Positions 43,518 to 52,923 of a stretch of 64,000 bases of DNA are shown here, in pieces. Origin of the DNA: Nitrospira sp. UBA6493 (GTDB lineage: Bacteria > Nitrospirota > Nitrospiria > Nitrospirales > Nitrospiraceae); the NCBI GenBank assembly GCA_002435325.1, contig DJMJ01000002.1, positions 46,540 through 110,539 on the forward strand, read 5' to 3'. Below the pieces are notes generated by a model. It ran no database searches. It was not told the DNA's origin and saw only the letters and a program-made list of their open reading frames with translations. Position 1 is the first letter of the stretch. Each line of letters begins with the position of its first letter. The position numbers and the translations under genes are program-made.

Positions 43518-45101
43518 ATGAAAAACATGACACGAATCATTCTCGCAGTACTCTTGTCGTGGGGCAGCTTGCTACCAGGTGGAGTGATGGCTCAAACGCA
43601 AGAGGCTGAGTCGGTTCGGCTTGGCGAGGCCGCATTGGCTTATGCTGCCGGTTCTCTCCAGAAATCGACCCCGCGCGATGGTTTGGTCAATTTGATCACC
43701 GGTGATAATCAAGCTTCCGGCGCCCGGACAGTCCTTGGGGCGACGGGGTCGTCTCTCTATTTGAAACTGGACAACCCTCGTGACGTTGCGGTGGGCGATC
43801 TGTTCACCGTCTATCGACGCATACGCAAGGTATTTCATCCCGTGACGCACGAGTATCTTGGGTTCGTCACCATTCGGCTGGCGGTCGTGAAGGTTACGGA
43901 TGTGGATGATGCCCTCACGACTGTGGACGTTGTCCGCAGCTATGGCGCGTTTGCCCCCGGGGATTTAGTGTACCGGTTTGTTCCTCCCGCTCCGCCGAGT
44001 GACGCTAGTTCCATCGGCGATCGTGGTGATGTTGGCGGGATGATCGTCAGTTTGCAAGCGGATCCACCGATGACCCTCGTAGCCCAACCGAATATAGTCT
44101 ATCTCGATCGTGGTCAAGAAGATGGTTTAATGAAGGGAGATTTCCTGAATATTTATCGCAAGGGATTGGGAATTCCATCGCGCAAAGTCGGACAGCTCAG
44201 AATCATCTCAACGGAAGATCGGACGGCTACGGCCCAAATTATAAAAGCGACGACGCGGATTATGGTGGGAGACCGGTATAAGTTGGTGGGTCATGCCGCG
44301 CCGGTCGCTCAGCCAGTCGAACTTTCCCCTGCTCCTGCTGCCTCTCAGCCGAAACGAGTGATACCTGAAAATAGTGGCGCAACCGCCATTCCATCCGACG
44401 CCGTTGCGCGGAACTTGAAAGTTCAAGATGCGGCCGGCGCGAGCCGGCTGAATCTTGGAGATGTGGCCAATCTGTTGCGATATGAGTCGGGTGAGGCTGC
44501 GATCAGGCCTGAAGGCTACAAAGTGCTGGATCAGTTAATTGAGTATCTGCAGTCCAGCGGGGACGGGCGCTTGATTCGTGTGGAAGGGCATACCGATAAT
44601 CGCGAAATAGGGCCGTCGCTTAAGTCACGCTATCCGAGCAATTGGGAATTATCAAAGGCTCGCGCAAGCGGTGTTGTTCGATACCTGGTGGAAAAAGGCG
44701 GCGTGGATTCCAGCCGCCTTTCCTCCATGGGGTTTGGTGACAGCCGTCCGGCTGCGACCAACGGGACTGAAGAAGGGCGTACCAGCAATCGCCGAGTCGA
44801 GGTGGTGTTATACGCATCGGAATCGTCAGACCCCAAGGCCTCAGAACCTACAACACCGAACACTGCCGGTCGGACGGAAACTGATTCATCAAGTTTGAGT
44901 GCGCGTGGAGATAGTGCGGCTGAGTCGGGTCCGGGGCAAGATGGCGCTCGGGCCCTTCCAGATACTACAGTGACATCGGGCCAGGATACTCTACATCGGG
45001 TCGATGCGGCAGGGACGCTTAATCTTCCTGCGTCAACAGGCCCGACCATGCCAGATCCTCCTGCCCAGGATTCGACCAAACCCTTGGCGCCAGCCCTCTA
45101 G
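43518..45101 (+). CDS. OmpA-family envelope protein with FlgT-like N-terminal repeats
   Basis: The start at 43518 (AGAAGGA upstream) places a signal peptide at the N-terminus (IILAVLLSWGSLLPGGVMAQ). Residues about 80-270 hold two SH3-like segments ending VYRRIRKVF and IYRKGLGIPSRKVGQL, followed by a Pro/Ala linker. Residues about 314-432 are an OmpA peptidoglycan-binding domain (IRVEGHTDNREIG, NWELSKARASGVVRYLVEKG, SNRRVEVVLY). A low-complexity Ser/Asp/Pro tail ends the 527-residue protein. It probably ties the outer envelope to peptidoglycan. It is monocistronic, with its own promoter and a strong terminator. Confidence 0.85.
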   Translation: MKNMTRIILAVLLSWGSLLPGGVMAQTQEAESVRLGEAALAYAAGSLQKSTPRDGLVNLITGDNQASGARTVLGATGSSLYLKLDNPRDVAVGDLFTVYRRIRKVFHPVTHEYLGFVTIRLAVVKVTDVDDALTTVDVVRSYGAFAPGDLVYRFVPPAPPSDASSIGDRGDVGGMIVSLQADPPMTLVAQPNIVYLDRGQEDGLMKGDFLNIYRKGLGIPSRKVGQLRIISTEDRTATAQIIKATTRIMVGDRYKLVGHAAPVAQPVELSPAPAASQPKRVIPENSGATAIPSDAVARNLKVQDAAGASRLNLGDVANLLRYESGEAAIRPEGYKVLDQLIEYLQSSGDGRLIRVEGHTDNREIGPSLKSRYPSNWELSKARASGVVRYLVEKGGVDSSRLSSMGFGDSRPAATNGTEEGRTSNRRVEVVLYASESSDPKASEPTTPNTAGRTETDSSSLSARGDSAAESGPGQDGARALPDTTVTSGQDTLHRVDAAGTLNLPASTGPTMPDPPAQDSTKPLAPAL

Positions 45102-45117
45102 ACCATTCTTGTCCGTA

Positions 45118-45154
45118 AGCAGCCGGGATGCCATGTGGACGCATCCCGGCTGCT
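45118..45154 (+). terminator. Strong intrinsic terminator after the OmpA-family gene
   Basis: A perfect 13-base stem, AGCAGCCGGGATG (45118-45130) with CATCCCGGCTGCT (45142-45154), around an 11-base loop. It is followed by CCATTTATATTT. It ends 17 bases after the stop codon and isolates the downstream priA promoter. Confidence 0.85.
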
Positions 45155-45199
45155 CCATTTATATTTCCCGCGTCGCCTCAGCAAGCCACTGCCCTTTCG

Positions 45200-45229
45200 T
45201 TGTCCTGCCTTTTCTCGCGCTGCTACAAT
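45200..45229 (+). promoter_or_regulatory. Promoter of priA
   Basis: TTGTCC (45200-45205), 18 bases, TACAAT (45224-45229). Transcription would start close to 45236, almost on the ATG at 45235, so the message is leaderless or starts at the ATG at 45253. Confidence 0.55.
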
Positions 45230-45234
45230 GCCGT

Positions 45235-47553
45235 ATGCAACGCGATCATCCTATGCCGCTGTCTTCTACTCCTGTGTCTCAACCGCTTTTTGCCGATGTG
45301 ATTGTACCGCGGCATATCGCGAGGGCCTTTACCTATATCGTTCCCTCTTTTCTGGTGAGTCGGATCGCGGTTGGTCAGTGTGTCAGCGTGCCATTTGGCC
45401 GGACAGTACTCCAGGGGGCTGTGGTGGGCTTGAGCCACCAATTTCCAGCCGGGATGAGCCTATCACGACTCAAGCCGATTGCCTCCATTGTGGAGGGGGA
45501 GCACCTACTATCAGGTTTTCCCCCCGAGTTATTCGCGTTATCGAAACGAGTGGCGGAGGAATATCTTGCCCCATGGGGCCAGTGTTTGCGCCTGATCATG
45601 CCGGCAGAACAACGGGCGAAACCTTTGCCTATTCGCTTTATGGCCACTGAAGAGGGGCGGGCCGTACTTGAGCAGGACAAGTGTCCTGAAGATATGCGAC
45701 CGCTCCTTGCCCGAATTGCGCGCAGGACCAGTGGATTATCGGCAATGACCACTCAGAAGGCTGCCAAGCAGGCTCCGCGCGGCGCTCTGCTACGCCTCCA
45801 AGCCCAGCAGTGGATCGTACGCAGTGCTGATGGTGTACAGCGGAAGCGGGATCTGGCCCACAAATCATCGGTGGTAAAACATCTTGAACCTATCCGTTTG
45901 CCGCTGTCTGCGGAAACAGATGGAGAGGCATGGCAATGTCTTAGGAAAGTTCTAGAGGCTCCTCACTCCATGAAAGTTCTGCTTCAGGGTGACACGAACT
46001 ATCGGGTTGCCTTGCTGGCACGAGCTGCTAGTCAGGTGTTGGCCTCTGATCGGTCGGTCTTGGTGATTGTCGGTGAGGTCGCAAAGGCAGAATGGCTGGC
46101 GAAAGTTCTGCAAGGTCTCGTGAATGGGCCTGTGACTGTACTTCACGGTCGGACTCAGGATCCTGGAACTCCGAAGGAGGCGACGGAAGCGCCGCAGCTT
46201 GTGGTCGGGACCCGTTCGGCCATTTTCCTCGCGCTGCACCCGATCGGGTTGCTATGGATAGAGGGGGAAGATGATGCAGCACTCAAAGAACCGCAGGAGC
46301 CGCGGTATCATGCGCGTGAGGTCGCCTGGTTGCGGGCGCAACAGCATCGGATCCCCCTGGTCATGGGATCGCTCCATCCCTCTTTGGAAACCATAACAGC
46401 GGTGGGTATTGAACGATGCGTCCAGACGCTTGGGCCTGCTCAGACCCCATTTGTCGAGCTGGTCGATCTGTCTCAGGACTTTTCCGGCTTGCCAATCAGT
46501 ACCAGATTGAGTACTGCACTCTGCGAAACGCTGGAGCGGCATGAACGGGCCGTCTTATTCTTGAATCGGAAGGGCTATGCCGGGGCCTTGGTCTGTCGGG
46601 AGTGCGGGTGGGTTCCCCGCTGTACCTCCTGCGCGGTGGCACTCCCCTATTACCGGGAAAAAGGTCAGCTCATTTGTCGCTATTGCGGCATCGGTGTGGC
46701 TCCTCCCGATCTCTGTCCGACATGCGGGTCGTTGCGCCTTAGTCCCGTTGGCAAGGGAACGGAGCGAGTGGAACTGGAGATCCGCCGGCTGTTTCCCGAC
46801 GCCCGTCTGGTGAGGGTCGAAGGAGGCTCTACCCGTGGAGCCGGAGCCTCAAAAAAGGTCTGGTCGCAGGTATACTCCGGGGAGTGGGATATTCTCATCG
46901 GAACGCAGGTCTTGTTCCAGCGAGAACCGATTTCTCCCGTCGGCCTTGTCGGGATTGTGCAGGCTGATTCAGGATTGCATCTGCCGGACTTCCGTGCAGC
47001 GGAGCGTACGTATCAATTGCTGGTTGATGCAGTGAATCTGGCACGGCCGGCATCGGCCGGGGGACGCGTGATTCTGCAAACCGCTCTGCCGAACCACCAT
47101 GTCATGCAGTCGGTCGCGGCTCACGATCCGGCACAGTTTTATGATGAAGAGCGGCGCGCCCGCGAACTGCTTGGATATCCGCCGGCTGTCCATTTGATTC
47201 ACCTGGCGGTATCCGGCAAGGATCGTCTGCTAGTCGGGCAAGCTGCGCAATTGTGGGCGAAGCAGTTACACGGTGTTGCGGCGGGCCCTATCACAGCGGT
47301 TCATCGAAAGGGGTTATCTTCCCCTGCCGGCTCTCTCCTCATTCCCTCATCGGAGGGCATCAGTATTCTCGGTCCGGTGTCGGCTGTCGGGATGGGCCCG
47401 AAGGGACAGGTTCGGTCACACATCATGGTCAAGGGACATGATCGTGTCGCGATCCGTCGGGTCGTGCAACTTGCTCTGGAAATGGTCGAGCGTGCCTATC
47501 CCGGCAGAAACTTGAAGTTCAGCGTGGATGTGGATCCTCTGGAGATGGAGTGA
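45235..47553 (+). CDS. priA: PriA-family replication restart protein lacking helicase Walker motifs
   Basis: The start is uncertain: 45235 (772 residues) or 45253; the frame reaches back to 45004 into the previous gene. The N-terminus is the 3'-DNA-end-binding domain (ADVIVPRHIARAFTYIVP). The helicase region lacks the GxxGxGKT loop: it reads VLLQGDTNYRVALL near residue 247. The DEEH box is replaced by IEGEDD near 340, although PRYHAREVAWLRA just after it is conserved. Eight zinc Cys (CRECGW, CTSC, CRYCG, CPTCG) are intact at about 452-500. It probably loads the replisome but cannot hydrolyse ATP as a helicase. Related losses are known in actinobacterial PriA. Confidence 0.85.
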   Translation: MQRDHPMPLSSTPVSQPLFADVIVPRHIARAFTYIVPSFLVSRIAVGQCVSVPFGRTVLQGAVVGLSHQFPAGMSLSRLKPIASIVEGEHLLSGFPPELFALSKRVAEEYLAPWGQCLRLIMPAEQRAKPLPIRFMATEEGRAVLEQDKCPEDMRPLLARIARRTSGLSAMTTQKAAKQAPRGALLRLQAQQWIVRSADGVQRKRDLAHKSSVVKHLEPIRLPLSAETDGEAWQCLRKVLEAPHSMKVLLQGDTNYRVALLARAASQVLASDRSVLVIVGEVAKAEWLAKVLQGLVNGPVTVLHGRTQDPGTPKEATEAPQLVVGTRSAIFLALHPIGLLWIEGEDDAALKEPQEPRYHAREVAWLRAQQHRIPLVMGSLHPSLETITAVGIERCVQTLGPAQTPFVELVDLSQDFSGLPISTRLSTALCETLERHERAVLFLNRKGYAGALVCRECGWVPRCTSCAVALPYYREKGQLICRYCGIGVAPPDLCPTCGSLRLSPVGKGTERVELEIRRLFPDARLVRVEGGSTRGAGASKKVWSQVYSGEWDILIGTQVLFQREPISPVGLVGIVQADSGLHLPDFRAAERTYQLLVDAVNLARPASAGGRVILQTALPNHHVMQSVAAHDPAQFYDEERRARELLGYPPAVHLIHLAVSGKDRLLVGQAAQLWAKQLHGVAAGPITAVHRKGLSSPAGSLLIPSSEGISILGPVSAVGMGPKGQVRSHIMVKGHDRVAIRRVVQLALEMVERAYPGRNLKFSVDVDPLEME

Positions 47554-47555
47554 GG

Positions 47556-47990
47556 CTACTGCCTTTTGGTGCGTTGGGGTTTCACGGGCGGCGGCGGGGT
47601 GGTTGGAGGAAGCGGTGTCGATGCGGCCCACGCGCGTTTGAAGAGACCATAGGAAAAAGAAATCCAGAACACCGCGGCGAAGAGCCCCAAGACGACGGCG
47701 GAGAGGACGGTGCCCATCTCTTCGTCCGATGGTGTCGTCGTGGCCGACTTGAGCTGTATCATCAGATTGAGCGGCCAGGCAAAGCTCTCCAGCCCAACGA
47801 GCAGCGTGGACCAGGCCCAGATTTCCGTAATCGTCCGGCATTTCCAAAAGAGATATCCCGCAACAAGCAGGGCCCATCCGACCATGACTGCCGTTGGCAC
47901 AGTGCCCCAGAGGAGCCAAAATCCTGTGGCAACAACAAGGGTGCCGAGGCCGATATTGAACTGAATGATGGTCTGCGAGGTCGGTGGCAT
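47556..47990 (-). CDS. Small integral membrane protein
   Basis: A 144-residue protein with four hydrophobic segments (IIQFNIGLGTLVVATGFWLLWG; AVMVGWALLVAGYLFW; a middle segment around LVGLESFAWPLNLMIQL; VLSAVVLGLFAAVFWISFSYGLF) and a Pro/Thr/Lys-rich tail. I recognise no family. It is convergent with priA, with only two bases between the stops, and downstream of the CheY-like gene on the same strand. Confidence 0.65.
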   Translation of the reverse strand: MPPTSQTIIQFNIGLGTLVVATGFWLLWGTVPTAVMVGWALLVAGYLFWKCRTITEIWAWSTLLVGLESFAWPLNLMIQLKSATTTPSDEEMGTVLSAVVLGLFAAVFWISFSYGLFKRAWAASTPLPPTTPPPPVKPQRTKRQ

Positions 47991-48066
47991 GGCGGGGAGG
48001 CAGTGTGACGGCTATCTGGCCTGAAGTCAATGAGGATTGAGGCGATCGTGGCTACCGGGAACAAAA

Positions 48067-48438
48067 TTAACGGGCGAGCTCGGCTTGCGCAGCTTCCAGT
48101 AAGGTCTGCATGTCGAATGGTTTTTGGAGCGTTCGGCGCGCCCCGAGCATTTTGGCAACGTCGAGAAAATTGAGGATGCCGATCATGTCTCTGCCCCCTG
48201 TGATGGCAATGACGTGAGAAGCAGGAAACTCACGGCGAAGCGTCATAATACTTTCCAATCCGTCCTGGTCCGGCATCAAGATATCCATGATTACCAGATC
48301 GGTGGGCTTAGCCCGATACCGCTCAAGACCCTGTCTTCCGTCACGGGCTTCTTGGACTTCATACCCGGCCCGTTCCAGGGTTTCACGGATCAATTGGCGG
48401 ATCTGATCTTCGTCATCAACGACCAGGACGGATGGCAT
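48067..48438 (-). CDS. Single-domain response regulator (CheY-like)
   Basis: A 123-residue receiver with SVLVVDDEDQ at the N-terminus (acidic pair), phospho-acceptor Asp in LVIMDILMPDQDG and conserved Lys in LQKPFD. No output domain. AGAGGT upstream of the ATG supports the start. It likely acts as a phospho-relay or by binding a partner. The cognate kinase is not evident; the hybrid kinase at 27301 and the broken kinase at 49369-51599 are the only ones in the window. Confidence 0.88.
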   Translation of the reverse strand: MPSVLVVDDEDQIRQLIRETLERAGYEVQEARDGRQGLERYRAKPTDLVIMDILMPDQDGLESIMTLRREFPASHVIAITGGRDMIGILNFLDVAKMLGARRTLQKPFDMQTLLEAAQAELAR

Positions 48439-48757
48439 CGTCTACCTCTATGAGGGTGTATGCGGTGCGGCGGGTGACTCTAGCACCGTGTCCCAAAGTG
48501 GGCAAGTCCTTCCCCATTCTTCGCCTCATCTATAAGAATTTCGGAACAGCCCATTGTCCGATGCGGAGAAAAATAGGGGCCCTGCCTTATAAGTGAAGTT
48601 ATCGTGCAGTTCTGTGGCGATAGAGACGTCATGGATGAGTGATGATAAGATCCTCTCGTTTTGTAGAGCCTATCGAATTGGAAGTTTCGCGGCAAGCCGG
48701 TCGCGTATTTCCTGCGTCTGAATTTAGGGCCTATTGAGTAGGGCCGTCTGTCTCTGC
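48439..48757. other. Intergenic region between two response-regulator genes
   Basis: About 320 bases between the CheY-like gene and the end of the broken NarL-type gene. It should hold the promoter of the former. An AGGGCCTATTGAGTAGGGCC dyad sits near 48726-48745. No convincing gene or terminator with a T run was seen. Confidence 0.35.
48726..48745. repeat. Short dyad downstream of the broken NarL-type gene
   Basis: AGGGCC and a second AGGGCC copy flank CTATTGAGT; GGGCCTATTGAGTAGGGCC contains both direct and partial inverted symmetry. It is too short and imperfect to call a terminator. Confidence 0.25.
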
Positions 48758-49415
48758 CTACGATTGCCGTTTGACAAAGAATGCGGCAGCCTGAGCCCGC
48801 CGGGTGATACGAAGTTTCTGAAAGACGCTTGCCAGATAATTTTTCACGGTTTTGTCACTCAGCATTGAGGGCGGTTCCGATTTCCTTGTTCGTGTGTCCC
48901 TCGGCGACTAAGGCCAAGATGCATTCTTCTTGACCGGAGAGAGGGTCTGTTCTAGGGAGGCCAGGATTTCCTCCGAGGCCTCGGATCCAGCTCAAGGCGC
49001 GTTCGGTGACTTGGGGGTCCAAAATGGATTGTCCATTGGCAACGGTGTGTACAGCTCGGAGCAAGGCGGCGGAGTCGATTTCCTTGAGGACATATCCGTG
49101 AGCCCCAGCAAGCACCGCGGCGAGGACCGAATCATCATCGGCATAAGACGTGAGAAAAATCACACGGATCGCGGGATTGGCGGCGAGAATTTCCCGGCAG
49201 GCGTCCACACCGGAGCCATCCGGCAGACGCACATCCATGAGGATGACATCGGGTTTCAGGCGCGCGGCGCCGTTGATGGCCTCTGCCACAGTGGTGGCTT
49301 CTCCTACAATAGTGACATGGTCGTGTTGGGTGAGAAGAGTGCGCAGGCCGACCCGGACCACTTCATGATCATCGACGAGCAGCAATCGAACTACGTTTGA
49401 CGTTGGCATTGGCAT
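48758..49415 (-). pseudogene. NarL/FixJ-type response regulator with a frameshift in the HTH
   Basis: The start at 49415 has AGGAG at ideal spacing. The receiver is intact (LLLVDDHEVVRVG, VILMDVRLPDGSG, GYVLKE). The LuxR-type HTH begins normally (LSGQEECILALVAEGHTNKEIGTAL) but the frame then stops at about 48855. Shifting by one base near 48866 restores a perfect ending (LSDKTVKNYLASVFQKL and on) that runs to a TAG at 48758-48760. One extra base therefore destroys the DNA-binding domain. The gene overlaps the end of the broken kinase. Confidence 0.75.
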
Positions 49416-51599
49416 AAGTCTCCTGCTGTGGGAGATCGACGATGATTCGTGCTCTGCATTCAGGTGAGGAGCGGATGGCAATCCTCCCTCCGAGCTTGTG
49501 CGCTCTTGCTGCCATATTGGTGAGACTATGTCCTACCCCTTGCACGCCGTCGGGGGTGAACCCTCGGCCATTGTCACGGATCGAAAGGCGAACGGAATGG
49601 GCCAATCGTTTGAGCGAGACCGTGGCCTTGGTGGCCTGTCCGTGGCGGAGACTGTTGCTGAGGGCTTCTCGAGCGATATTAACCAAGTGCAAAGATTGCT
49701 CAGCGGACAATGCCCTGGCGGTGGTCTCATAGATGGAGAAGATGCATTGAAGGGGGTGGGTTACCGTAACCGCTTGTATCACGGCATGCAAAACAAGGGA
49801 GAAGGTGTCCCCCTCTGACGTTCAGAAATCCATCGTGGCAATGAAGTTCCGGATTTCGCCCATGATGCGGTTCATTTGACCAATCGCCTGTTCGAGGAGT
49901 TCCGCCGCCCGTTCGTGTTTCTGCTGGCGCATGAGGGGTTTGCAGGATTCGAGGCCGAGCCCGACTGCATAGAGAGATTGCAAAATACCGTCATGCAGGT
50001 CTTGGCTGATCCGTTCCCGATCGTTGATGGCGCTGCGCAAATCTTGCTCCCTGTGGTGTAAGGCTTCTTCCATGTGTTTGCGTTCAGTGATGTCTACGAC
50101 GATTCCGATCATGCGCATCAGTCGGCCTGCTTGGTCTCAGTAGGTCCGACCTCGGTCACTCACCCAGTGCAGGCTGTTATCGGGCCAGAGAATGCGATAT
50201 TCCTCATAGAATGGTGTGTCGGTTTCCACGGACTGCATAATCGCCTGGCTTATTCGGCTTCGATCTTCAGGATGGATCGCCTCCAGAAACTCTGTAACCG
50301 TGGCATGCTGAGCGCCTGGCGGCAGGCCGAACAGTGGACCAAGCGTATGTGAGTAGGTGGCGCGGTTGGTTGTCAGGTTCCAATCCCAGGCGCCCATATG
50401 TGCGGTTTCCATGGCCAGGCGGAGTCGCTCTTCGCTATCGCGTAACGCGGCCTCTGCTTGCTTGCGGGCCGTGATGTCGCGAACAAAGGCGCAGTGGAAT
50501 TCTTGCCCTTCATAAGCAAGATAGTTGACCTGAATCTCGACGGGGATCAGATGGCCTTGTCTATGCCGATGTGAGGTTTCGATAGTGAGGGTCTTGTGTT
50601 GTTGGGTCTCGGACCAAAATTCCGGCCACTTGTCGGACGGGAAGCAGGATTTAGGTCGTGGACCGTCATCGCACACAACTCGTTTTCAGAGTATCCCAGC
50701 ATGGAACTGGCGGCCTTGTTGACTCGGATGATTTTGGCCTGCAGATCAATCCAATAGATCGCATCCACGGCATGATCGATCATGAATTGGGCCAGCCGCA
50801 GCATGCGCTCGGTGATCTCTTCGTAGGAAATCAGCAGTGTCGGCCGGCCATGTGTGTTCATTATGACTCGGGCAAACTCCTTGACCCAGAGACGGCTTCC
50901 GTCTTTGCGTTGTTTCTCCAGTTCCCAACTTGCGAGGGAGCTTCCGGGGCTGGCGATACAGGCTGCGATATGGCTCATCGCGAGAGCGCGATGTTCTTCG
51001 GGAAACACGGTGAGAAGGGACTGGCCCAGCAACTCGTCTGTCTTGTACCCTAATGTGGCCGCCCCCTGACGGTTGACTTTTAGCACTGTCCCTTCCATGT
51101 CGATGAGAAAGCACATGAGTGGGCTCTGCTCGAATAATACCCGGTGTTCTTCCTCCGCGCGTTTCTTCTCGGACACATCCCGGCCCACGCCGGTGATGCC
51201 GATGGTCTCACCCAGTTGATTCTTCAGTGCGGCGCCAGTCCAATGATAGGGAAGGCGTTGGCCTGGTTTCGCTAATAAATGGCCTTCGAGATCCGCATAT
51301 CCTTCCGTGAAGGCTTGCCGAATAGCTGCTCCCGTGCGGTCCAGTTCTTCCGGTGGGACGAAGTCTAGGGCCGGTTTATGTAGTAACTCTTCCGGCGTGT
51401 AGCCGGTTGTTTTGACCACTTGTCTATTCCATTTGATGATCTGACCCCGGTGATCGAGAGTGAACAGAAAGTCGGGCACGGTGTCCATGATGTTCCGCAG
51501 GTAAGCGATTGTTTGGTCCCGTTTGGCGAGCGAGCGCGCAAGCTCTGATACCTGCGTTCGCAACGACTGAAGTTCCTCAAGCTCGTCGGTGCGACTCAT
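49369..51599 (-). pseudogene. PAS-rich NarX-type histidine kinase broken by a frameshift and two in-frame TGA codons
   Basis: From 51599 three PAS domains are read until a one-base shift near 50645 (just after TVHDLNP). Coding sense then continues in another frame (FPSDKWPEFW onward) through the rest of that PAS and one more. In that frame a TGA at 50137-50139 interrupts WVSDRGRTY/DQAGRLM and a TGA at 49822-49824 interrupts IATMDF/TSEGDTF. Around these stops lie the HisKA_3 motif (ERISQDLHDGILQSLYAVGL) and the HATPase motif (REALSNSLRHG, IRDNGRGF). The domain order is PAS x4-HisKA_3-HATPase, soluble. It is paired with the broken NarL regulator. Confidence 0.78.
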
Positions 51600-52004
51600 G
51601 CGGTGGCTCCTTTTCTAGCTGAAACGATCCGGAGATGGTCGGTGAATCTAGGGGATTGTGCGAATGAGATGGATGAGAAGTTGGTGGATCTAAAGCCGGA
51701 TCTGATAGGACGGCTGAAAGGGGTCTCAATGTAATGTCGAGTGACAGGATCGCGAGGAGTCGTGTTCGAGGCATCCAGAACCATGGGCGCACGTTCGGTT
51801 GCAAGAACCGCATGACCATATACCCTTTCAGGTAAGGCCTGAACCGGTAAGGTTAGGAATGGAGAGTGTCCTATGAAGGGGTTAAGAATGTCTAGAAAAA
51901 AATACACCAGGCACGATGCCCAGATGAACCAGCAAGAAAGAGTGGCGGGCCGTGCCCCGACTGACCATCATTTCTTAAGAGACTCGGGAGGGAGCTATTG
52001 TTAT
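51600..52004. other. Intergenic region between the broken kinase and tRNA-Leu
   Basis: About 400 bases upstream of the minus-strand kinase and downstream of the minus-strand tRNA. Open frames here have no ribosome sites and no recognisable products. No clear promoter or terminator was seen; a short GGTAAGG repeat lies near 51833 and 51848. Confidence 0.35.
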
Positions 52005-52088
52005 TGGTGCCGAAGGCGGGACTTGAACCCGCACGGCTTGCGCCACACGCCCCTCAAACGTGCGTGTCTGCCATTTCACCACTTCGGC
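52005..52088 (-). tRNA. tRNA-Leu, anticodon GAG
   Basis: On the minus strand the acceptor arms GCCGAAG (52082-52088) and CTTCGGC (52009-52015) pair, followed by the discriminator base and an encoded CCA (52005-52007). The anticodon stem CACGT/GCGTG encloses a 7-base loop TTGAGGG with anticodon GAG (reads CUC/CUU). The T arm GGGTTCAAGTCCC and a long variable arm fit a class II tRNA-Leu. Confidence 0.95.
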
Positions 52089-52236
52089 ATCAGGAAGCAT
52101 GGAAACCGGACGAGGGAAGGGCATTATAGAAGTAGCCCAAAATCCTTGTCAATAAAGCAGGTGTCCGGTAGAATCGCCCCCCATCTCCCGTATTGACTGT
52201 GATAGTTCTCCAGTAAGCAGGTAGGATTGTGGTTTC

Positions 52237-52923
52237 ATGGCCTTCGTGACCTCCAATCGCCACCGTCTTGGCACGTCTGTCGCCGCGTTTTTCGACGTGG
52301 ATAATACGTTATTGCCTGGTGAGGCGAGTGAGATACGGTTTTTTCGATGGCTCTGGCAGCGACGGATCGTGGGGTGGCCTGAAGCGCAGGCCAGTGCGAT
52401 GTGGTGGCTTCGGCATTGGCCAGCCTTATCTCTTCAGCCGCTCCGCGAACGGAAGCTCTATTTGATGGGGAAGCCGGTTCAGGTGATTGAGCCGCTGGGT
52501 GAAGAATTTTGTCGCGAACGGTTATGTCCCGCGGTCTCGCCCGATGCCATGAGACAAATGGAACAGCATCGGCAGGCCGGTCATGCCATTGTGCTGGTGA
52601 CGGGATCGCTCGACTTTCTGGTGGATCCCATTGCGACCTCGCTGCAAGTCGATCGGTGTCTGGCAGGCCAACTGGAGCAACGGGACGGTGTCTATACCGG
52701 CGATCTGCTCCAGCCGTTGCCCTATGGGAATGGAAAACACACTTTGGTGGAGCGCCTGGCTGAGGAGCTGGATTTGGATCTGTCCGCCTGCTTCGCCTAT
52801 GGGGACAGTCCCGGTGATCGGGAAATATTGAGCGCGGTGGGGCATCCAACAGTGGTGAATCCCATCAGGGGGATGGCTCGGGTGGCCCGGCGCAATGGTT
52901 GGCCGGTGGTGTCATGGAAATGA
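52237..52923 (+). CDS. HAD-IB family hydrolase (SerB-like phosphatase)
   Basis: A 228-residue protein with the HAD motif FFDVDNTLL near the N-terminus, motif II in VLVTGSLDFL, and motif IV in AYGDSPGDREIL; a conserved Lys lies in NGKHTL. The cap is of the small helical subfamily IB type, as in phosphoserine-phosphatase relatives acting on small phospho-metabolites. The substrate cannot be told. The stop overlaps the queE start by an ATGA. Confidence 0.82.
   Translation: MAFVTSNRHRLGTSVAAFFDVDNTLLPGEASEIRFFRWLWQRRIVGWPEAQASAMWWLRHWPALSLQPLRERKLYLMGKPVQVIEPLGEEFCRERLCPAVSPDAMRQMEQHRQAGHAIVLVTGSLDFLVDPIATSLQVDRCLAGQLEQRDGVYTGDLLQPLPYGNGKHTLVERLAEELDLDLSACFAYGDSPGDREILSAVGHPTVVNPIRGMARVARRNGWPVVSWK

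Noticed and set aside
48758..51599. TGA read as an amino acid (recoded genetic code) in the kinase
   Set aside because: Many intact neighbouring genes end in TGA within ATGA overlaps, so TGA is a working stop here; the frameshifts in the same locus also point to decay.
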